NCBI GenBank assembly: GCA_032622095.1
Contig: CP136065.1
Coordinates: forward strand, 218,904,151-218,968,150
Length of the DNA stretch: 64,000 nucleotides
Origin: Siphonodentalium dalli
Taxonomy: Eukaryota; Mollusca; Scaphopoda; Gadilida; Siphonodentaliidae
Direction of reading: 5' to 3'
Shown here in pieces: positions 22,301 through 32,330 of the stretch (the first letter of the stretch is position 1; each line of letters opens with the position of its first letter). Below the pieces are notes generated by a model, which saw only the letters and a program-made list of their open reading frames with translations, did not search any database and was not told the DNA's origin. The translations under genes were made by a program, and so were the position numbers.

Positions 22301-25300
22301 AATTCGTATCCGGGGCAAGCTACATTCACATAGCAAATTTCAAGTCGATAGCTCCACCCGTTTCCGAGATCTCGTCTGCGCATGCGCTGCACGGGCGTCG
22401 CACGGGGTCACCAATACGACAACGACCGTGTCCGTGGGATTTTACCCCTAGATAGGAAGTTTGGTCTCGATCGGTGGAGAATCGTAGATTTGTATAAATG
22501 ACAAACAGACAAACAGACAAACAGATAGATTGTATCAAAATATATAAGAGAGATATGTAAATTAGATAGATTGTATCAAAATATATAGGAGAGATATGTA
22601 AATTATCTACACACCATTACTGGTGTTTGTCAAAGTTTAGTGGGGTATATCAATACTCATTCACGATCATATCATTGAGGTCCGGAGGATGTGGGTTATC
22701 TCTCGAATACAGATTGTATCAAAATATATAGGAGAGATTATTTATTTGATTCAATTCGCCAATCTTACACCTAATTCTCTTTGATTGAAAAAACCTGATT
22801 CGCATGGCCCTAGGCCCCTTAGCATGCAAACCTGATTCGCATGGCCCTAGGCCCCTTAGCATGCAAACCTGATTCGCATGGCCCTAGGCCCCTTAGCATG
22901 CAAACCTGATTCGCATGGCCCTAGGCCCCTTAGCATGCAAACCTGATTCGCATGGCCCTAGGCCCCTTAGCATGCAAACCTGATTCGCATGGCCCTAGGC
23001 CCCTTAGCATGCAAACCTGTTTAATAAATATTTCTTTCTGAAATTCTTTGGTGGGTGTATCATGGGCGTAATCGAGACCACATTCTCCGATACCAACACA
23101 GCCTTCATGCTGAGCCAGAGCTCTCAACTGTGCACCAATCTTCTCCGTCCAGGCTTCATTATAGTTCAAACCTGAAACAATACAGATAGCGTGTGAATTT
23201 AACCATTTCTTACCCAGTGGATCGTCCCACACAGTTATAAAGGTATACATCGGAAAAGACAATGCAAGTGCAGAAGAATTCCTAATCATTGGTTGGAAAT
23301 GTTCAGATAATAAGTTCAACAAATGGCCGTTTGTTGAACTTATCTTGTCCGCCAAGCTAAAGTGACTGACATATATGAAATAATAGATCAATTTATATTA
23401 GAAGATAGCTTTTCTTCCCCTGAATTTTTTTTTCAGGGGACTATTAAAATAGCAGGTGTCCGTCTGTCTGTGCGTGCGTCCGGATGATAACTTTAGTTTC
23501 GGTTATTAGATCAAAAACAAAGTTCATAGGTGAGTTTATCAGACCAAAATACAGGTCAAGTTCGAATATGGGTTTTCTCCGCCTATTTTTGCGAGAGTTA
23601 TGGCCCTTTTTTTTACTTAGAATCTTGTAATTTTCTGGTTTCCGGATGATAACTTCAGTTTTTGTTATCATATCTGAACCAAATTGGTATGTGAGTTTAT
23701 CAGCCCTATATACAGGTCAAGTTCGAATATGGGTTTGCTCCGCCCATTTTTGCGAGAGTTGTGGCCCTTTTTGTCCGCCGACCCAACCGGTTCGGAGGAC
23801 AATTATAATCAGCACGTCCGTCCGTGCGTGTGTCCGAGGTTTCCGGATGATAACTTTAGTTAGAGTGAACCAAAATTAATTTAAATTTGGTATGTGGGTT
23901 TACTAGCAGAAAAGACAGGTCAAGTTCAAATTCTGGTTCCGTCCGCCAATTTTCACCAGAGTTATGCCCCTTTTTTTACTTAGAAAACCCCTAAAAGTTG
24001 GTTTCCGGATGATAACTTTAGTAGAGTTAATCGGATTCAAACCAAATTTGGTATATTACTTTCTCCCAGCAAAACACAGGTCAAGTTCGAACTTGGGTTC
24101 TGCCATACCATTTTTGGCAGAGTTATGCCCCTTTTTCGACATAGAAAATTCAGTTTTTCTTCTGTTTTTTGGTTTCCGGATGATAACTTGATTTTGGATT
24201 GTTTATATGCAAAACCAGTTTATGGCCCTTTTTTGTCCGCCGACCCGACATATAAAACCCCAAAAGTTGGTGTCCGGATGATAACTTTAGTAGAGTTAAT
24301 CAGATTTAAACCAAATTTGGTATGTGTCTTTCTCCCAGCAAAACACAGGTCAAGTTTGAATTCGGGTTCCGCCCGCCAATTTTCACCAGAGTTATGTCCA
24401 TTTTTGACTTATAATTTTTGCCAATTTGAGGTTTCCGGATGATAACTTTAGTAAATGCGTACTGAATGAAATTAAATTTGGTATGTAGGTTTACTAGCAC
24501 TAAAGACAGGTTTTTATGCGCAAACAACGGTCGTATCAAGCCGAAACTTAGAGGCGGACATGAGGTCTACCGACCTTTTATTCGACTTGGAAACCTGTCA
24601 ATTTCTGGTTTCCGGAATGATAACTTCAGTTTGTGTGATCATATCTGAACCAAATTTGGAATGTGCGTTTATCAGCTCGAAATACAGATCAAGTTCGAAT
24701 ATGGGTACAATCTGCCCTTTTTCAACTTAGAATCCTGTCAATTTCTGGTTTCCGGATGATAACTTTAGTTTGTGTGATCATATCTGAATCAAATTTAGTA
24801 TGATAGTTTATCAGCCCAAAATACAGGTCAGGTTCGAATATGGGTTTGCTCTGCCCATTTTTGTGAGAGTTATGGCCCTTTTACGACTTATAATCCTGTC
24901 AAATTCTGGTTTCCGGATGATAACTTTAGTGTGTGTGATCATATCTGAATCAAATTTGGTATATGAGTTTATCAGCTCGAAATACAGATCAAGTTCGAAT
25001 ATGGATACGATCCACCCATTTTCGTCTGGTTGCTTCTGATTTAGGGTCCTTGTTATTTTTTTCAGAAAAGCTGATGCCCCCAATGAAGCCACTTTTTGGG
25101 GGGGGACACTGTGGCCGGACGGCCTTTATTGTAATTTCACGAACAAAAATAATACACAGACAGAGTAACTCAATTTTCAAATTTTCACAAAACTAGGCAA
25201 AACTAAAAAAAGTGCATGGCGTCCAATAAATATTTGATAAAGATAGTTTATTGGCATGTTCATGCTTATTTATACTTGGGAGCAATGATAAACATTACAA

Positions 25301-28300
25301 GAATAGTAAGTTTGTTATAATCAGATGGTTTGCAGCTAGTTAGAAAAGTTGATTAAACGCATCTCAAAAACAGAACAGAACATAATATCTTGTATTATAG
25401 TGACCGGTGTATCACAATATGGATAATAGAAAACAAACATTTATCAAAACAATCGGGCTCTGGGACCAATAAGTCACTGTATCAAAGTTTTAGTGATAAA
25501 TTGATAAAACATCTTGATAATTAAACCATTCATGGAATAATATGCTTTGATGACTAGCTTCACAGTTAACTTGGATAATATTTCAGATAATAAAATCAAA
25601 TACTTCTAAAAGGAATTTTAAGGAACCTATTATCTAAACACTTCCTACAAATATAACTGAATAGGACCTTCTACTCTGTATTATTAACCCTTTCATGATG
25701 GGAGTTGCGCTGGTGCAGCATTAAAGTTCCTGTGCCAGTGCATTCTCTTATATATGCAAGTCTCCCATAGGGAGTCTTGCAAATATAAGAGAATGCAATG
25801 GCTTAAAATGTCAAGTTAAATATTGTGAGGGCCAATGCATTCTCTTATATATGCGAAGCTCCCTATGGGAGAGTCAAATATATAAGAGAATGTATTGGCA
25901 CAGGATTTTCGCAAAATTTCAGGCAGATCCAGTCATGGAAGGGTTAAAACACCACTCCAAATGAAGGATCAATTCAAGGTATGTTTTTATAACTGATGGG
26001 AGAATCCAAGCAGTAGAGAATTAAAGCCTTTCACTGTGGTATCCAAATTCCATTGGCAGTTATAGTTTCTTCTTGAAGGAAAATGTGCATATAACTGTTA
26101 AGTGACATGATCCTTGTATAATTATGTTTGGGTAAAGTTTCTTGTATATATGCAGATGTTATACCAAACATTTATCATTTAAACTTACAACTCTTAACCT
26201 TGAGTAAACATCTAGGAATACAAGCATTGCATCATAGATGCAGGGTCGAGCGACTTCAAACATGGGCTTGGATTAAATATGCTTTAATTGTAACTGGCAA
26301 CACGGTTGAGGAATATCAAATATTCCCCTGCAAACCAATCTCGCCATCGCGATAAAAGTTGTCGAAACTTGATCTAGACATTGTTGAGCAAGTCTCATAC
26401 ACCAAATATAAAAATAATCAGTCAATATTTGTTCCAAGTCATAGTGCTATTGCCATCTATACATACCCGCCTCTCACCGTGAGCCTGCCAGCGACCCAAC
26501 CTCACCAAACTATAGGTCGAGTTTTTCCAGAAACTTTACCAATAAAAGTTAGGATAATCTAGTTACCTGCAGCAAAATACATAAATCCTTTTTTCTTGGA
26601 AGCCAGGCGCTTCATCTCCATATGTGTATCCAGGTGACCAAATATTATGATCTTTTCTGTCCCTGTAAAATAACAATTAACTTTTTATTATCATTTGAAT
26701 TTGTATAGTAGGTAATAGCTCCCCCGATTAACTGGTACTCGGGATTAATATACCTAATATAACAGGCATTCAGGATTTACGAAAAATAGCTCAAATAGAA
26801 AATTTTAATGGAATTAATTCTCATACCTCTTGATTTGTCGAGGTTTTTGACATCACTTCAGCAAAGGGGTGAAAATTATCATGTCAGACTGAGCATAATT
26901 TCATTGGCAGATAACCCACAGGGCACAGGCTTCTCTCACTATCTTCTGCTGCTCTACATAACAGCTAGGGCCGTGAACCTATGTAATAATTTACTTGAAA
27001 ATAGCAGCCAATTTCATCATTTGTTTTAAAATTTTATCATTCATCATTAAATTTTGTTATCTGTAATACATATATATTGAAAAATAAATGATCATATTCT
27101 ATCCAATATTATTTCCGAATTCAATCTTACCACAAGCTTTAGCTCTGAGAATGGCGGCCGTCCATTCAGACATAAACTGTTTGTTCCTAAGACTTGTCCC
27201 AACGTCCACCATTCTGTACAGAAAGTTTATCTTACTATCTACTGGTACTGTTACTGGTTTAGTCTGGTAGACGCCTTGATCAGTCGTCGTCCATGTTGAT
27301 TTATAGATACTTTCCAGCTCATGAAGTATGTCAATGTAACAACGATCTACCTTACTGAAAATGGAAACATGTTGTAAAATAGGCAATTACAAACAAGAGG
27401 TTACATCATTGGTGCTGCCATACACCCACGGGGCCAAGTTGAAATTTGGACATGGCGGAACCCAAATTTGAAATAAATAAGGGATAGATAACTCTAAATG
27501 AGAAAATGAAAACATCACCCACACTTCATTGAAAGGCCTTGTGATGGTAAATAACAATAATGAACCATCAAGTTTAAATATTGCCTGAAAATAGATAACA
27601 CATGACATTATTTCACACAAAGATGTTCATCTGTTTATCAGACACTTTAAAAAAAATGCTATTATATTTATTTTTTACCACAAAATTACCCTGCAGGCAG
27701 GTTTGTATTCCCACTTTTTATGACCAACAGGGAGGTTTTAATAGGGTTACTCCTAAATTATCAAAAAACATTGTTGGGTGTAAAAAATAACCAAGTATAT
27801 GCCAACAAATCAGAAAACTTTAATGTTATATGATCAGAAACAACAAAGTATTTTACAAAGATTGTGGATATTACATTGTGAAGATGAGTGGCACGATGAT
27901 TTATAATTTGTATCTTCGGTGGACCATATAAAGCAACTGGGGGGGGGCATATTTTTATGAGGGGTCGGTGTCCCCAGAAACAGATCATTATTTTGTTTAG
28001 CTTTATAAAAAGGGCAGGCCTGCTGATTTGAAAGACTGAGATGAGACAAAATTAACAAGAAACATGGGTAGAGTGGAACCCAAAATTTAAATAAACGATG
28101 GATAAATATCTCTAAAGGGAAAATGCAAACATCACCAACACTTTATTGAAAGGCATTGTGATGGTAAATATCAATAACAAAATTACATTGAGATCCTATA
28201 ACTCATGGATGTGATACTCAGGTGGACCAGGGTGGATGGACAAAAAATCATTATTGCTAAGGAAACAAAGAAGGATAACTCTAGAATGGAAAACACTGTC

Positions 28301-29765
28301 ATTGGGGCCTCTTTTGAAAGTTCTTCTGATGCCGAATATCCATACAAAATTTCCTTTAGATCCAATAATAGCTGAGATATATCCCCGGACGGACAGACGA
28401 ATGAACAGACTGACAAAGCCTTGAAATTATTAGTTATGTCAATCACAGATTGAGGTCCCCAGAGGGCGAAATTAGTGTTGCTACACAGCACAGCGGGCTA
28501 GCATCACTATATTCAACCTCTGGGGACCTCAATGTGCTTATAGGCCTCATATTCTGGGAAGTACTTACATGTATAGGCTCAAATTAACATTATGTTTAGT
28601 TACTTTTTCCCCTTCTGTTCAGTTTCTATATCCCCAAATTTGTAAAAGATAAAATGCATAATCAAGGTGACTAATGGGTGAACATCAGCAACTTTAACTA
28701 GGAAACTTCAATCTGATCCTTGGCCTCCCATAGCAGTTGAGGTCTCAGTATGAGGTTCCCAGAGGATGAATTTGGCAATGCTAGCCCACTGTGCGGGATA
28801 GCGTCAATAAATTCACCCTCTCATTCTGAAAATGACAGACACACTATTTCAAGGCTTGAGCATAGTCTGTGAATGGCTTTAAATTCGTTGGTATAAATTT
28901 TCGTGGTTCAGCCGTTTATGACTTTTTAGTGGGTTCATAAATGCGTGGGTCAGCCGATACTAACTGTAACCTCCAAATCCTCAAATCCAACTAATAGAAG
29001 TGCAGACACCTCGACGAGCCATCGGAAATTCCGCATTTGCACTGTAGGCATATAATTAATTAGGATGTCACGCGCGTGCTTGATCCGTTGACACATAGTA
29101 GCATACCATAATGCAAGCGGCAGTTGCGGCACACTTAAAAAAGCAAAGTTCCTTCAATTTTAATCGATCTATACTGATCTATTTACTTTTTTGGCGAGTA
29201 CCGAGAACCGTCGGTACTGAGTATCAGAACCGGTACCGTTGAAACGGCCAAGTACCGCCGGGTACCGGTACTGGGACCGGTTGACAATCCAGATTGTATT
29301 ACATAAACCTACATAACCTAGGTGAAAGTCACTCTCTTCTCATAACATAACTCCCTAAGCTTTGAATGTACATCGGGTCAATAGAGTTACATGTACCTCC
29401 CGCATGACATTCTCAAAATGGCGACCGCATTAGTTTTGAAGATAAATTTTTTTAGTGGGGTTTTTAATTTCATGGTTATCAACAACCACGAAAATTGGAC
29501 CACCACGAGTAAATGTACTTTTACAGTAGTATGTAAATAATAAATATTGACATTATTTAGATTTGAAATTCACACACATCAAAAATAACTTACGTGTTGC
29601 TTTTCGACATCACTTGATCAACCATCGTCTTTGGAACACTAAGCTTCCCAAAACATCGACTTTTCCCATTCTTGTCTGTACATATTTCAATTTTGGTGCG
29701 TTCATTTTTAGGAAGTTTAAGGACTTTCTTGAGAGTGTCGACAGTTGTGTTTTCATCCAGGTTCA
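12851..29765 (-). CDS. TatD-like gene, copy A (degenerate TatD fold plus C-terminal membrane segment)
   Basis: Exons 29594-29765, 27131-27354, 26567-26663, 23017-23171, 20572-20752 and 12851-13305 total 1284 nt. All junctions are in phase if one surplus base in exon 3 is discounted, giving about 426 residues plus stop, less any undetected 5' exon. Order: an unrecognised ~95-residue N-terminal region; then a TatD barrel (FLYRMVDVGTSLRN, EKIIIFGHLDTHMEMKRLAS, VGIGECGLDYA, ELRKPLFVYGDK, NGYYIGLTGYVGKTDAEWIK, LIPDDQLMLGSRTTFYLPSY); then a helix ending NNSYKVFKF; then a ~23-residue hydrophobic segment and a short charged tail. TatD enzymes are metal-dependent 3'-5' exonucleases. Here the GEC glutamate is kept but the MHCR and VLHCF histidines and the ETD aspartate are replaced, so nuclease activity is unlikely (inference). 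The frameshift makes copy A a possible pseudogene or an assembly error. Confidence 0.7.
13487..13855. mobile_element. MITE E1 with ~60-bp terminal inverted repeats
   Basis: Left end 'ataacattttcaatagaaaa' through 'cacactgaactacatgg'; right end is its reverse complement finishing 'tctattgaaaatgttat'. It abuts the next element. A ~210-bp stretch of its interior (about 13500-13715) is repeated inverted at 19368-19560. Confidence 0.75.
15026..15241. mobile_element. F3 foldback copy with one-strand T-to-C hypermutation
   Basis: Aligns end to end with F3 (start CAGCAATGCCCAAAGC, centre 'catcggaaagctctc', end 'cgagcaccactgta'). By hand alignment about 24 T-to-C changes lie in the left arm and about 25 in the right arm, all on the plus strand, against one or two A-to-G. 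The overlapping open frames on both strands arise because T loss removes stop codons; they are not genes. Confidence 0.8.
16836..18105. mobile_element. MITE with GTACTGACCCG ends
   Basis: Left 'ttaccgtactgacccggttc' then 'gcccatgcccgtgtttaagc'; right 'gggcctaaacgcgggtcagt' then 'acagtacttgg'. The terminal inverted repeat is imperfect. Internal repeats 'gtgtttaagcccacccc' occur twice on the left and once near the right end. About 1.27 kb, non-coding, lying inside E2. Confidence 0.6.
19579..20571. other. Intron of TatD-like copy A
   Basis: No exon seen. Positions 19840-19930 ('atttatcgacctatttcgat' onward) resemble 36020-36110, so they share a dispersed repeat. The rest is AT-rich and unrecognised. 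Confidence 0.45.
20572..20752 (-). CDS. TatD-like copy A, exon 5
   Basis: Starts in phase 0 with IELACELRKPLFVYGDKAHE and ends ...NGYYIGLTG with one base carried over. The 'PLFVYGD' strand occupies the place of the histidine-bearing MHCR-type strand in active TatD enzymes, and 'VIINKC' the place of VLHCF, so two metal-site histidines are absent. The GYYIGLTG strand is well conserved. Confidence 0.8.
20861..21075. mobile_element. F3 foldback element, complete
   Basis: Near-perfect ~215-bp palindrome from 'cagtaatgcccgaag' to 'aggatattagtgta', centred on 'ggaaagctctcaccgagagc'. It lies in an intron of TatD-like copy A. Confidence 0.85.
21139..21563. mobile_element. F2 foldback element (long form)
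   Basis: Ends 'ctgagtttagtgtgcctgtc' and 'aggcacactaaaatcagg'. Two hairpins, with the spacer containing 'ccaaattggcagacgacaca' shared with the copy at 7498-8221. Confidence 0.8.
21764..22520 (+). repeat. Two tandem ~380-bp repeat units ending in ACAAACAGACA tracts
   Basis: Each unit begins 'actagccgatgagcccgacg' (21768 and 22141), includes two or three 'accaaatttcaagtcgatag' segments and 'ggtctgcgcatgcgcgaagc', and ends in an ACA(A/T)ACAGAC-rich tail. The second unit has a 37-bp internal duplication near 22189-22233. This may be the 3' part of a retroelement; no coding sequence supports that. Confidence 0.75.
22525..22740. repeat. Short duplicated 'agattgtatcaaaatatata' segments
   Basis: Three copies of 'gattgtatcaaaatatata' (about 22529, 22569 and 22711), the first two separated by 40 bp. 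Confidence 0.7.
22795..23016. repeat. Six exact 37-bp repeats abutting a splice donor
   Basis: Unit 'ctgattcgcatggccctagg' + 'ccccttagcatgcaaac', repeated six times without spacers and ending at the 5' splice site of the exon at 23017-23171. On the gene strand each unit contributes CAG|GTTTGC, the same donor as the exon. Confidence 0.9.
23017..23171 (-). CDS. TatD-like copy A, exon 4 (carries GECGLD)
   Basis: Entry codon G|GT, then LNYNEAWTEKIGAQLRALAQ and VGIGECGLDYAHDTPTKEFQ to EIFIKQ. The GEC glutamate is the conserved metal-site residue of TatD proteins and is retained. The donor is the weak-looking CAG|GTTTGC, which is multiplied in the adjacent 37-bp array. Confidence 0.85.
23270..23350. 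mobile_element. Fragment of F1c MITE
   Basis: Contains 'ggaaatgttcagataataag' and 'cgtttgttgaacttat', the central hairpin of F1c, without recognisable TTAACCC ends. Confidence 0.55.
23450..25060. repeat. 'ccggatgataacttt' satellite-like array, ~9 diverged units
   Basis: Units of about 150-230 bp start 'tttccggatgataacttt', continue 'ccaaatttggtatgtg' and 'acaggtcaagttcgaatatg', and end 'gagttatggccctttttt'. This is the 6.0-6.9 kb family in reverse orientation. Several units contain 'gtccgccgacccaacc' followed by a GTCCGTCCGTGCGTG tract. Reading frames through it are by-products. Confidence 0.85.
25061..25683. other. Non-coding intron DNA
   Basis: AT-rich apart from a short G-run near 25098. 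No exon or named repeat recognised. Confidence 0.4.
25684..25947. mobile_element. F1a piggyBac-like MITE, two hairpins
   Basis: TTAACCCTTTCATGATGGGA at the left and 'agtcatggaagggttaa' at the right. The hairpin pair has 'cagtgcattctcttatatat' and 'ccaatgcattctcttatata' arms. Confidence 0.85.
26567..26663 (-). CDS. TatD-like copy A, exon 3 (one extra base)
   Basis: Acceptor TTTTACAG, donor GTAACT. It is 97 nt against 96 in copy B. The gene strand reads ATAATATTTTGGTCA where copy B has ATAATATTCGGTCA; without the extra T the peptide is EKIIIFGHLDTHMEMKRLAS and matches copy B. As given, the frame shifts and meets a stop early in exon 4. Confidence 0.75.
26700..27130. other. Intron of TatD-like copy A
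   Basis: No exon or named repeat recognised. AT-rich, unique-looking. Confidence 0.4.
27131..27354 (-). CDS. TatD-like copy A, exon 2
   Basis: Completes codon AC|T. Encodes KVDRCYIDILHELESIYKST, TTDQGVYQTKPVTVPVDSK, then INFLYRMVDVGTSLRNKQFM and SEWTAAILRAKACG, the first strand and helix of the TatD barrel. Donor GTAAGA. In bacterial and eukaryotic TatD relatives this strand reads like 'FIDIGINLTD', so the DxG pattern is preserved as VDVGTSL. Confidence 0.8.
27450..28190. repeat. Direct duplicate segments of an unnamed repeat
   Basis: 'ggaacccaaatttgaaataa' to 'ttgtgatggtaaataacaat' (27466-27560) recurs diverged at 28075-28172. The stretch between has a G-run near 27942 and no exon. The follow-on segment 28190-28410 ends with 'ccccggacggacagacgaat', typical of this genome's repeat tails. 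Confidence 0.6.
28426..28858. mobile_element. F2 foldback element (long form)
   Basis: Ends 'aagccttgaaattattag' (decayed) and 'cacactatttcaaggcttg'. Both hairpins are present but diverged, and the spacer is shared with the 11819 and 58460 copies. Confidence 0.8.
28860..29560. other. Non-coding stretch with CGGTACCG-type cluster
   Basis: No exon seen. Positions 29196-29286 contain repeated ACCGGTAC/GGTACCG motifs in both orientations, unlike the AT-rich surroundings. Confidence 0.5.
29594..29765 (-). CDS. TatD-like copy A, first exon seen
   Basis: Acceptor ACAATTTCAG, donor GTAAGTTA. Encodes NLDENTTVDTLKKVLKLPKN, ERTKIEICTDKNGKSRCFGK and LSVPKTMVDQVMSKSNT. I do not recognise this lysine-rich domain. 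The exon begins mid-codon (?|TG), so at least one upstream coding exon is missing from this annotation. An F2 element begins about 35 bp upstream. Confidence 0.75.
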
Positions 29766-29800
29766 CTGAAATTGTAATATATTGTTCAAGCATTGAACTA

Positions 29801-30180
29801 GTGTCTGTCATTTGCAGAATGAGGTCCCCTGAGGGTGAATTTAGTGATGCTACCCCACAGTGGGCTAGCATCACCTAATTCACCCTCTGTGGACCTCATT
29901 CTGCTTAGGCTTCGTATTCTGGGAAGTATCAATAATTAACTCAAATTAACTTTGAAGTATTTATAATTAACTCAAATTAACATTGTATTTAGTTACTTTT
30001 CTGTTCAGTCTCCATATCCCCAAAATTAAAATGCATAATCTAGGTGACTAATGGGTGAACATCACCAGCTTCAACTGGGAACATCAATCTGATCCTAGGT
30101 CTCCCATAGCAGTTGAGGCCTCAGCTGAATGAGGTTCCCAGAGGGTGAATTTGGTGTTGCTAGCAGACTGCATGCTAATT
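29801..30180. mobile_element. F2 foldback element, truncated on the right
   Basis: First hairpin complete ('gaggtcccctgagggtgaat'), spacer present, second hairpin broken off after 'gagggtgaatttggtgttgc'. Confidence 0.75.
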
Positions 30181-30731
30181 AGACAGGCTATGTTTTACAA
30201 AAAAATAATTATCTACATGTCTTCCAAATAAGGCAGTGTCATATTCAACATATATATTTAGGAGACGAATACCATTTATTTATTATTTGCAGTCATTTCG
30301 ATGAAATCATAAAACATTAATATATCCCCAAATACTTTTGGAAGAACCCTACAAGAGAGAAATTCCAGGGTCTCCTATCCTTCAAACACATATTCCTAAG
30401 GTGTGCCTTTAAGAAGGTGTCATATTCTATATGAGCAGAATCAGAATTTATATTTATTGTGTTGTGAACACATGCAATTATCCTACTTGCTAAGTTTATT
30501 GTATATTATTGTGTAAATGAGTCTAATAAGCTTAGACTTATTGGATTGATGTCACTAGCTTACGTTGATTCTCACTTGGCAGCCATATCTAACCATATTA
30601 TATATATATTATAGCCTTGCCTATCATTTAAATTATGCTCTACCGCACAAATTAGCACATGTACATGTATATCATATATGATCACTCATAACCTATACTG
30701 ATACTTTTCGACTGCTGAATTACAACTAAAT
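30181..30731. other. AT-rich non-coding DNA
   Basis: No exon, repeat family or RNA gene recognised. There is a short TATATA run near 30600. Confidence 0.4.
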
Positions 30732-31112
30732 TTAACCCTTTACCCAACAGAAGGGCCCTGTGCCAATGCATTCTCTTATATATGCGAGTCGACCATAGGT
30801 CGCCTCGCATATATAAGAGAATGCATTAGCTTAACACATTAAAAATTATAAAATTGTTAAAGAATGTAAGAAAAAATGGTAAAAAAAGATTTTTTTTAGG
30901 CCAATGCATTCTCTTATATATGCGAGGCGACCTATGGTCGACTCGCATATATAAGAGAATGCATTGGCACAGGGCATAACTGTAACTATCACAATGTGGT
31001 CAAGGAGCCGGTTCCAATGATATCCATATTTGTATGGTTCTATTGAGACAGACTCAAGATATTTTAGGCTGTTGAAGCTTTATTTGGCCGGTTTTGTTGG
31101 GTAAAGGGTTAA
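30732..31112. mobile_element. F1b piggyBac-like MITE
   Basis: Perfect TTAACCCTTTACCCAACAG / TTGGGTAAAGGGTTAA ends. Nearly identical to 8702-9101 and 60908-61307, with a small deletion ('aatggtaaaaaaagatt') between the hairpins. Confidence 0.85.
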
Positions 31113-31330
31113 TGTACGTCGACCACAGTTCTATCCATATTCATAATGTATTGCTTAGCATTCCATTGTATATACATGTGTCATCTTGTATGTTTCAAAT
31201 TGTATAGATACATGTACATGTATTATATCATTTATACCAATAAATAATCTAATTTAATCAAACTACTGATCTATATATAATCATGCATATGTGTACCTAT
31301 ATGAAATGAACAATGATGAATGTGATACAA

Positions 31331-31581
31331 CCCTTGAAATAGTGTGTCTGTCATTTGCAGAATGAGGTCCCCAGAGGGTGAATTTAGTGATGCTACCCCG
31401 CATAGCGGGCTAGCATCACCAAATTCACCCTCTGGGGACCTCATCCTGCTTACACCTCAGCAGAATGAGGTTCCCAGAGGGTGAATTTGGTGATGCTAGC
31501 CCGCTATGCGGGGTAGCATCACTAAATTCACCCTCTGGGGACCTCATTCTGCAAATGACAGACACGCTATTTCAAGGCTTG
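31331..31581. mobile_element. F2 foldback element (short, near-perfect form)
   Basis: About 250 bp. Arms 'ccttgaaatagtgtgtctgt' and 'gacacgctatttcaaggctt', with two back-to-back hairpins joined by 'gcttacacctcagcagaatg'. Flanks share ATGTGATA, a possible 8-bp target duplication. Confidence 0.85.
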
Positions 31582-31589
31582 ATGTGATA

Positions 31590-31675
31590 TCTGAATTTTG
31601 TACATAGTTTTTATACGTTTTGCTTGTTTCATTATTATAAGTGACTTAGCAATAAATCAATCAATCAATGTTTAA
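31590..31675 (+). mobile_element. Retroposon 3' tail fragment
   Basis: 'gacttagcaataaatcaatc' followed by short AATC repeats resembles the 3' end of a non-LTR element or SINE. The body is not recognisable. A similar tail ('caataaatatttattcattc') sits near 51087. Confidence 0.4.
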
Positions 31676-31753
31676 TTATATATAATAGTTTGAATCATGT
31701 ACGTTAACGTACATGGTTGAATCAAGGATGTTCCTGATCTGGAGTATACATGT

Positions 31754-31922
31754 AATGCCCTAAATAATCGACTCCTTAACCACAGCAGAATTATGGGTAA
31801 CTTTTCAGGATTTAGTCGAAAATATGGCTTATTGCCATTCATTGGAAAGCTCTCAGTGAGAGCTTTCTGATGAATGGCAACAAGCCATATTTCCGACTAA
31901 AAAGTAATTAGGGCATTACTGT
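31754..31922. mobile_element. F3 foldback element, right arm shortened
   Basis: Left arm complete from 'aatgccctaaataatcgact'; right arm keeps 'gagagctttctgatgaatgg' to 'catatttccgactaaa' then jumps to 'agggcattactgta'. Confidence 0.8.
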
Positions 31923-32330
31923 ACATGTATAGAGACCGGTATGCTGGTATATTATGAGATGTTGATTGTTTGCAACAATGTCACAAATGTTAATTTATGG
32001 CCCACATAGGCAATTATACAAATAACTCACCTATATACAGGGTGCAGTATTTCTTCCTCATTTTGGTGAGAGTTGTCTCGATCCTAATCAAAGAGAATTA
32101 ATCATTTCATCTCATTTAACACTCTTTTATTTTAACCTTAGATTTATTGATTGCACAACTGTCTGCTCAAACCTGTCCATTTCCTGTTGGTTTCTGTTGT
32201 AAAGAAATATTGGGTTATCTCTCTTACATTAACCACAGCAGTGCCAAACCTTCCATTGAAATTCTTTTTGGATGTTGACATATTTTCTCAATTATGCAGT
32301 TTGGGGGGAAACAGGGCCGCTTAACCCTTT

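Noticed and set aside
22795-23016. CRISPR-like array of 37-bp repeats
   Set aside because: Units are contiguous without spacers, in a eukaryotic intron, and abut a splice donor.
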